Made by a program: the position numbers and the translations under genes. From Gambelia wislizenii (taxonomy: Eukaryota; Chordata; Lepidosauria; Squamata; Crotaphytidae), in the NCBI GenBank assembly GCA_030847615.1, contig JAUMIR010000005.1, positions 169,908,596 through 169,972,595 on the forward strand: a DNA stretch of 64,000 nucleotides. The letters run 5' to 3'. This document shows, piece by piece, positions 57,111-64,000 of the stretch. Below the pieces are notes generated by a model. The model saw only the letters and a program-made list of their open reading frames with translations, was not told the origin of the DNA and did no database searches. Position 1 is the stretch's first letter, and each line of letters begins with the position of its first letter.

Positions 57111-58250
57111 ACTAAGGATATGTAACTCCATTTTCCAATTTGCCTTTCAGAGTCCCTTCCTCCTACCTCCTCACTTTGTTATTGTCCTTACTGATGATTT
57201 TAAACTGTAAGTTCCTTGGGGGAAAGACCTGAGAGAGATTGTTGTGTCTTGTGAACCAACTGTTGGGTAGGTGTGATGGGACAGAACACAGAAAGAACAT
57301 ATTTTTCCACCTTCAGTTTCCATGTGCACCTAATTCCTAAATGTTTGGACTCCTGTCACAATAAAAATGTCATTCAGGAGTCCATGTACCAAAAACATTA
57401 TTTCTTTCAGGCTTAAAGGGATTAGGCAGAAGTGAGACAACAATTGTTCTCTTGTCTTGAGCTCTCTCCCCACCCCAACCAAACTGCCTTTGATATCAGA
57501 TTTACATTGCTGTTGATTCTGAAAGTCAGTAATTATGGTGTTTTTTTTAAAACTGTATGGTGATGGCTGTATGAATGGAAAGGGTACATAAAAACCAATG
57601 AGATAGGGGCATATTGTGTAAGAGTGCTTGTAAGGGAGCATGGAGTTGAATGAGGTAGTTATGTCAGAACTAGAAATATTTGTCTTGTAAACCATACTTT
57701 TGAGAGGCATCCCACTACTTTGTCGGACTCATTATTTGCTTCAGTAATAATGTTCTGAACTGTTCTGATGCTTTGCTCTCTTTTTTTTTTTTTTCTTGGC
57801 AGAACATGATAAAGCTGAAGAGGGACATGGTAGTTTCTGGTTTCTAAGAGCTTAGTAATCTCTTTTACTGAATATCTGTGGAGAGACTCTATGAATCCAA
57901 GCAGAAAAGCAGAATTTAAAAAGTGAATGGTGCATTGTCAGACGCTTCAAGCAGCTCTACAGCTAAGAGTCTAAGAACAAGAAAAATACTGTATGTACAA
58001 TGGCTTTTACACCATATAGACTCCATCCAGTGCCCAGTCCAGTAATTTATGCCAACTCTATTCCCCTTACTCCTTCCATTGATTGTGTTTCTCCCCTGAA
58101 CTGAGTATTCTGGAGCCAACTTTAATCCTATTGGCCCTCAATGGCTGAGTTTGCTACTATAGGGAGGAATAATTATTATAATTGTTCCAACCAATCACAC
58201 TGTCACTTCTGCATCTGAATTGGGTCTGATTCTGATGGCCAGTCTGACAT
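57111..58250. other. Unrecognised non-coding DNA
   Basis: Contains a T run near 57781. No gene was identified. Confidence 0.45.
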
Positions 58251-58485
58251 GAGCACCAGCATGATGGAGTAGTTTGAGTTGGATTAGGACTTCAGGAGAT
58301 CAGGGTTCAAATCCCTGCTCAGGCATCAAAACCCACTGGGTGAGTTTGTATAAGTCACACTGTCTCAGCCTCAGAGGAAGGCAAACTCCTTTGAAGAAAT
58401 CTTGCCAAGAAAACCCCCACAATAGGTTTGCCTTTTTAAAGGGTCCCCATAAATCAGAAATGACTTGAAAGCACACAACTGACTG
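58251..58485 (+). mobile_element. tRNA-derived SINE, copy 4
   Basis: Head GATGGAGTAGTTTGAG, box B GGGTTCAAATCCC, core AAACCCACTGGGTGAG, end ATGACTTGAAAGCACACAAC. Confidence 0.82.
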
Positions 58486-59086
58486 CATAGTTCAAAAGAG
58501 GGAACAATCAGGATGCCTGCCCTGCGCTGGAGCTTCATGAATATGCAAACATGCCTTCAGCCTCCCTCAAGTTCTCTTTGTGTTTTTTAATTCTAAGTTG
58601 AAAAAACCGCTGACACAGCCACATGTGTTTTTCAGTCCAGGGTACCACAGCACTTCCTGTCTTAAGAAGAACCTTTGGCCTCCTGCCACACAAAGCAGTG
58701 CACAGCATGGGCTAATCTCATAGAAGGGTGTATAGTTTAATGATGCAGTGATATGACCTTTAAAGTTTAGTGTAGAAGCTTTCCATAATGAACAAAACCA
58801 AACACATGTTTCATTCATGTGTGAAGCAAGAGCTCAGAATAATCGCTGACACAACAGAGGCCCCTTGAAAGGTGTGATGCTTTTGTCACTCCAACATTCT
58901 CCAAAAAAACTAGCACGTTTCATTGATGAAGAAACCCTCAATTACGCAGAAGGTTGTCATGTCCTAGAAAATGTGTGTGTGTTTGTAGGTGCAGTGATTC
59001 AAAAGCTCAGCGTAAGAGGGGTGCTACAAAAAAGCAATACAAGGACTCCCTGAAACAACATCTCAGGCTCGGGATCACCAAATTGG

Positions 59087-59205
59087 CCCTTTGTATCCAC
59101 AGGTTTTGCATCTATGGAGTCAACCAATCACAGCTTGAAAATATTTTTGGGGGAAATATTCCAAAAAGCAAACCTTCCTGTTCGCTAAGGGACACCTTTT
59201 TACTA
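59087..59205. mobile_element. Tigger/pogo-like MITE fragment, copy 8
   Basis: TGGCCCTTTGTATCCACAGG, GCTTGAAAATATTTTT, CCAAAAAGCAAACCTT and AAGGGACACC follow the order of copy 1. The right end is missing. Confidence 0.7.
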
Positions 59206-59242
59206 CACAATTATCTCAGGCTTGGCCAAATTGATCACCAAC

Positions 59243-59520
59243 AATGGTCCGCCCTGGCCTCACATTGGGAGGCATGAGATGCACTATCCACAATGCTGCA
59301 GCTTTATTTGAGAACTTACGCCAAACAAGTCTTGAAGAGAAACGACAACGCAGAAAGAATCACAACCCGGAAACATCACCCAAGGAGACTTTCTGCTGTG
59401 CTTTCTGCAACCGGACTTGTTTATCTTGGATCGGCCTTTTTAGTCATCAGTGCGCTTGCAGAAAGCGCAGGATGAGTCCTTCCTGAATCTTGTTTGCGAA
59501 GAAAAGCCAGAGATTATAAA
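59243..59520 (+). mobile_element. LINE ORF2 C-terminal zinc-finger tail, copy B
   Basis: Same peptide as copy A at 45.5 kb: IHNAAALFENLRQ, LEEKRQRRKNHN and the finger CAFCNRTCLSWIGLFSHQCAC, which keeps CX2C. Identity continues past the stop to GAAGAAAAGCCAGAGAT. The rest of the LINE is absent. Confidence 0.65.
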
Positions 59521-59554
59521 GCAAACCAATAGCACTTCTCCCAAGGTCTATATA

Positions 59555-60094
59555 TAGGTTTGCTATTTGTCCCGGAAAACCGGGAAAATCCTGGTTTGAT
59601 GGGACTAAAAAATGTCCTGGCTGGCTGGGCTGGTTGAAGTGGCAGATCACAGATTTCTCCTTACTGGGAGCACAGGCTGCTCTGGGTAGTAGTGTGCAGG
59701 TGTACCAGAGCTGGAGCCCAGAAGGCATGAGTGCTGAGTGCAAGAGAAGAGCCCAGAAGGTAGAAATGGAAAGGAGATGAGTGGAGCTCCAAGCCCAGGA
59801 GGCCTTGTGTTGTGTGGTGAGTGTGACAATGCTGAGTGTGGAACTTCACTTCCAAGCAGCCTTGCAACTAGGCAACAAGTTCCATGTAATGTAGTGGTTC
59901 CTGCAACAGTAAAATAAATAAACAATGATGATGATGATGACGACAACTATTACTACTGAAATATCTATGCAATAAAACAATGTTAAATGTCAAAATATGG
60001 TTCATTTGGGGTGGGTGGGTTGGTCAATAATCTGTTCAATCCAGTCCTGTATATTTTTGTCCCGGTTTTGTGGATGAGAATTATGGCAACCCTA
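59555..60094. mobile_element. hAT-type non-autonomous element with perfect 8-bp target duplication, 540 bp
   Basis: The ends TAGGTTTGCTATTTGTCCCGG and, inverted, TAGGGTTGCCATAATTC, with CCGGGACAAA further in, are flanked by TCTATATA on both sides (59547-59554 and 60095-60102). It includes a small (GAT)n run near 59925. No transposase. Confidence 0.85.
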
Positions 60095-60102
60095 TCTATA
60101 TA

Positions 60103-60480
60103 CTACACTTCTAGGAGCAAAGTGACTGGCAGGACCTATTATATTAAACAACACATCACCTGCTGGTCCTGCAATCTTATTTATGTGATTGAATGTAGAC
60201 ATACAGGATGTTATCTATAGTATGCGGGGGAAACAGCCACAGTCTTTTGTACATGTTTCAGGAACCACAAATCTGCAATCCTGCCCAGGAAGCTTGGAAC
60301 AACCTGTGGCCAGGCATTTCAACTTAGACCATCACAGCCTGTCAGATTTGTCCCTGTTTGCCATTGAAGTACCATCTCCTTCAGGAATTTTGGACAAAAG
60401 GAAGAAGTTCTGAATCGTTAGACTTAAGATCCTATAACCACATGGCTTCAGCCTAGAGGATAATGCCATCATCCACTGAA
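60103..60480 (+). pseudogene. Penelope-like retroelement fragment, GIY-YIG endonuclease region
   Basis: The first frame gives TCWSCNLIYVIEC, then a stop, then YAGETATVFCTCFRNHKSAI. After a frameshift another frame gives QPVARHFNLDHHSLSDLSLFAIE and LDKRKKF. This order (IYVIEC, YxGET, HKS, VARHF, DL.F.IE) is that of the C-terminal GIY-YIG endonuclease of Penelope-like elements. At least one stop and one frameshift make it dead. The reverse transcriptase part is not present upstream. Confidence 0.7.
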
Positions 60481-61105
60481 GAATGCTGAAAATAGTGTTC
60501 TAAAATGCACCCTTAGATGTAGCTCAGTTCCATCTTTAGTAAATTAAGAAGGCAGAAGCCAAAACATGTTGCTCATGTTATATATACTTGTTAGTCATAC
60601 CGGCCAGCTTTCTGGACCACAAAATACAAAACTGTTCAGTGATGTGAAAGGGGGTGTTTTGTGCCTGTTAGAGTAAGGCCTCACTGCTAATCCTGGAAGC
60701 AGTCCACTAAATAAGAGGATGAGCAAAGCACCTGATTTTTTGTGAGAATATTTCAGCCTAGCTGCAAGAGATGTGTAGGAGTATTTTTACTTTACCTCTC
60801 TGCCTTTTCTATTCTCCAGGCTTCTAGACGTAGGAGGCCTATGCATTTCCTTTGTTTAGATTTCCAGTATAAAAGCCTTCAACTTTTTGACCACACCAGT
60901 TACCTGGCCTCATGGTGGGAGGTGCATGTAAACACTGTAAATACTGGGACTGAAAGCTTTTTAGCACCTGTAGGCTGGGAGCCCAGTTATCCTAGCATGG
61001 GGAAGTGAGGGTTCTCTGCTGTAAATACCTTCTGCATCCATCACCAATAAAATCCTATTTTGCACCAGTGGGTTGTACCAGTCTTGGGACTCAAATGAAC
61101 CTTTT
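60481..61105. other. Unrecognised non-coding DNA
   Basis: No gene or clear repeat was identified. Confidence 0.4.
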
Positions 61106-61266
61106 AGGGCTTGTCTACACTCGGGGTAGGGAGTAAAAATCCTACTGAAATTTGGACTACTTTGGCCCAGAGCTACACTGGATGAAATTTGGACTACTCT
61201 GGACTGAGTTTAAGAGTCACGCCTTGGCCAAAGTCCGAAGTCTGTACCCCTTGTTAGATAAGTCCT
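61106..61266. mobile_element. Short MITE with AGGGCTTGTCTACA-type ends
   Basis: The left end AGGGCTTGTCTACAC and right end TTAGATAAGTCCT are imperfect inverts. The interior has two ATTTGGACTACT words. The terminal motif is shared with 62629-63366 and repeat family A. Confidence 0.5.
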
Positions 61267-61289
61267 CAGCATCACCCCTACTGGTGTGC

Positions 61290-61570
61290 AGCCACTCATT
61301 CTGACCTCAGAACAAGTGAGGGCAGAAAGAGTGGCTGCGTCCAGTGCACTTATTCGCTCTGATCTCAGAATTAGCAGCCACATGCAGGGCTCTGCCTTCC
61401 CGGCATGCGACCACTTGTCTTGAGGGCAGAATGAGTGGCTGGACCCAGGGCACTTGCTCGCCCTGGACTCAGAATGAGCAGCAACAGGCAGGGCTCTGCC
61501 TTCCTGGCATCCTGGGGTCAGAACGAGCAGTTGCATCCACCGCATTTGCTCACTCTGACGTCAAAATGGT
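61290..61570. repeat. Imperfect tandem repeat, unit about 110-120 bp
   Basis: The words GCAGGGCTCTGCCTTCC(C/T)GGCAT and CTCAGAAT(T/G)AGCAGC recur two or three times. Confidence 0.6.
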
Positions 61571-62162
61571 AGCCACATGCTGGGAAGACAGCCAGTGGCA
61601 GCACCTGTCAGGCAGTAATTGCCCTGTCTCCCTACTCCCTGAATCCAGTGCAGCTCTGTTTCTCCAGAGTTTCCAGCATACTCCAAAGAAAATTGAGTTT
61701 TCTAAAACCCGGATTTAGGTGATATACCCCGAATCTGGTGTGGATAGGGCTGTATGTCATGTGGCATTATCGCACCAGATTCAGGGGAAAGGCCGCATGC
61801 TATGTGTCATTATCGGGCCAGATTTGGCGGGGGAGGGATTTAGGGTTTTTCACTGGGGTGGAATATTGTGCTTTCCTATAGGCTCTGGCAAAAGCAAATT
61901 GTTGCAGTCTCTTCTAACTTGTGTGTTCATCCTCAATAATAACATATTGATCACACCCTGATGTTGCTTGGCCATACATGGCCTAGTTTTCACTTGTGAA
62001 ATGTTGGAGAGTATACTTTACATAATCCTTGATACACTTACAGTGAGCTGGGTACCTGCTTAATCCGCTGTCCAGGTGTTAAACACTGATAGGTAAATTC
62101 AAGACTCTCAACTTCTCTCCCTTCTTATTCTGTTTTATGTTAAAAGCTCACTAAAACTTTTA

Positions 62163-62195
<33 letters not shown>

Positions 62196-62255
62196 TTATT
62201 TATTTATTTATTTCCCGCCCCTCTGCAACACAATCGGGGCAGCTTACTGAACAAC
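62163..62255 (-). mobile_element. L2 LINE 3' end, minus orientation, with (AAT)n and (TTTA)n tail
   Basis: TTTCCCGCCCCTCTGC and CAATCGGGGCAGCTTAC are the reverse complement of the L2 3' hairpin at 17.78-17.81 kb, preceded by a long AAT/ATTT microsatellite. Confidence 0.8.
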
Positions 62256-62628
62256 TTTTCTAATAGAGGATACCTTCAAATAAAAGACTGTCCTTTATAA
62301 AATAGGACTCTTGTCCACCTAAGAGCCTTATGCATGCAATTTATTTACATTCATAGACTAATACAGGTCTCCTCTGTGTGTTCCATGCATAGCATGAAAA
62401 TGTTACATTTTTGGACTGCAACTCCCAGATGCCACCAGCCAGCACCAATACTGACCATGCTACCTGTGGGTATTCTGGAATTTCTAATTCCAGAAATTAA
62501 TTTTTCCAGGTAATAATTCCATCGGCCCAATCGCCAGCTGACTGAACAACCATGGCAGCTGGCGACTTCCATGTCAGTGGAGCAGTAAACCTGTTCCAGA
62601 TTTTAGTCCAGATTTTTAAAATCTATCT

Positions 62629-63366
62629 GAGGGCTTGTCTACACCAGCAAAATAATGTGGACTCAACCCCAAACTGATACTGGCTGTCCAGACAATGTAT
62701 GGCTACTTCCTGGGAGGATCTGAACTTTTTAGCCCTTAAACTGGCTTTGCTCCAAGCTAAGCAAATCTGGGGAACGCCCCAAGGTTTTCCAGAAACTCCA
62801 GAGGGACCTCAGAGTCTTTTGCTGTGAGGGCAGCTGGATCGGGTCCAATTTGGCACAGTCCAGTTGTCCACATGCTAACACAGTGCCATCTCCCTTACCT
62901 TGTGCTGAGCAATGCAGGGAAGGGGGTGGGCCCGTCAGAGACGCCACAGCCACCTCAGCAGCCAAGCAACATCCTGCGAGAGCCTGACCAGTATAGTCTC
63001 TTCTGCTGAGGCCAGAATGGGGCACCCATACGATCAATGAGGAGGAGGTAGAGCAACCCCCTCCTTGTTGATCACATGTCCAGGCACCTGTTCTGTCCTC
63101 AGCAGAAGCAACGCTGCACTGGGCCGGTTTTCCATGGGGCTCCTCAGCCAGCAAGGAAGCAGCAGCAGTGACTCCAAAAACAGGAGATGGGCCAGTGGAG
63201 CCAATTCAATCTCAGCCCAACTGGCCTGTAGGAACAACAGCTCTCACAGCAGATTCCGGTCAGTACATGTGGCCGCCATCATGTTCAGTCTGAGGCCAGT
63301 CCAGGGAATAATGCTCTGGACTGGTGCTGGATTTAAGTGGATTTAAGGCCCGTGTAGATGAGCCCC
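62629..63366. mobile_element. MITE-like element with GGGCTTGTCTACAC ends, 0.74 kb
   Basis: The left end GAGGGCTTGTCTACACC and, inverted, GGGGCTCATCTACACGGGCC suggest a non-autonomous DNA element. The 141-codon minus-strand frame inside has no recognisable domain. Confidence 0.6.
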
Positions 63367-64000
63367 AGTGTCTGAAATATATCCTCAACATAGATTCAGC
63401 ATGTTGTATGTTCCTTTAAAGTTTGGACTGAATGGATTCAAGACCATACTGGCATGGAAGCCTCCAGCCAACCATTGCTGAACAATTCAGTCATTAAGCC
63501 CTGTTTATCTATGTCAGTTAGATAGAAGGATCTCATGTTCACTCCAGATCAGCTGTGTGTGTGAAGAAATCTATTTACTGTACAAAAAAGCCTTTTTAAA
63601 AAGCAAATCCAAATTGATTTTTCTTGCTGCCCAGTAGATGGAGATGTTCCTTGTTTTCAGGTTGATCAGAGTGATCTGGTCCATTCTATGTGTAAACCAT
63701 TCGCTTCAATTTGGTAGATAATTCAGTTCAAAAATATAGAAAGTTTTGTGACTTAGGGTCTCTATAAACCTGAGTAGACTCGAAGACACATAACAAACAC
63801 TTGAAAGTAATTAAAAATTGGTGTTGGGGTTTGCACAGTCAATGCTGGTTTTAGATGTTTACAAATTCAACAAAATTACCGTAGATATTTCATTCAAAGG
63901 AAGATCTGAATGGGGCGGGGGAGAAGAAGAAGCTAGTATCTTTTGTTTGTGGTAGCAAAATTGACATCTTGGATTTTTGCTCTCCATTAAATTCTGTGGA
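63367..64000. other. Unrecognised non-coding DNA to the window end
   Basis: No gene or clear repeat was identified. Confidence 0.4.

Noticed and set aside
62729..63154. 141-codon minus-strand open frame
   Set aside because: It lies in a MITE-like GC-rich repeat and has no known motif.

Overview
This is vertebrate genomic DNA, most likely from a squamate reptile (probably a lizard). The inference rests on many CR1 and L2 LINE copies, tRNA-derived SINEs with CAA-rich tails, a 5S-rRNA-derived SINE, many hAT-like and pogo/Tigger-like non-autonomous DNA elements, and the 3' part of a pannexin-2 gene. No bacterial, plasmid or CRISPR features are present.

Layout. 1-7986: an almost complete gammaretrovirus-type endogenous provirus on the minus strand. 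Its 3' LTR is cut by the window start. The 5' LTR, tRNA-Pro primer-binding site, gag, pol, env and polypurine tract are all present, and all three genes are open. The 328 LTR bases that can be compared are identical, so the insertion is recent. 8-30.9 kb: transposon-rich, non-coding DNA holding hAT-like and Tigger-like elements, foldback elements, minisatellites, and an L2 LINE nested in a CR1 LINE. 30894-32345 and 36377-36753: the second and last coding exons of PANX2 on the plus strand, separated by a 4.0-kb intron. 38.3-41.7 kb: a long CR1 LINE with recognisable but broken ORF1 and ORF2. 41.8-64 kb: non-coding DNA with more SINEs, MITEs, a minisatellite-bearing Tigger-like element (55.9-56.9 kb), paired LINE zinc-finger tails (45.5 and 59.3 kb), a hAT element with a perfect 8-bp target duplication, and a decayed Penelope-like GIY-YIG fragment at about 60.1-60.5 kb.

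How the pieces relate. PANX2 is the only host gene found. Its first exon (cytoplasmic N-terminus and first membrane segment) was not found, so everything left of 30894 is inferred to be intron 1. The provirus would then sit in that intron, antisense to the gene. The other open frames belong to mobile elements or to tandem repeats without stop codons. The most notable items are the young intact provirus with an unusual short Env, and the two Tigger-like elements carrying palindromic GC-rich minisatellites.
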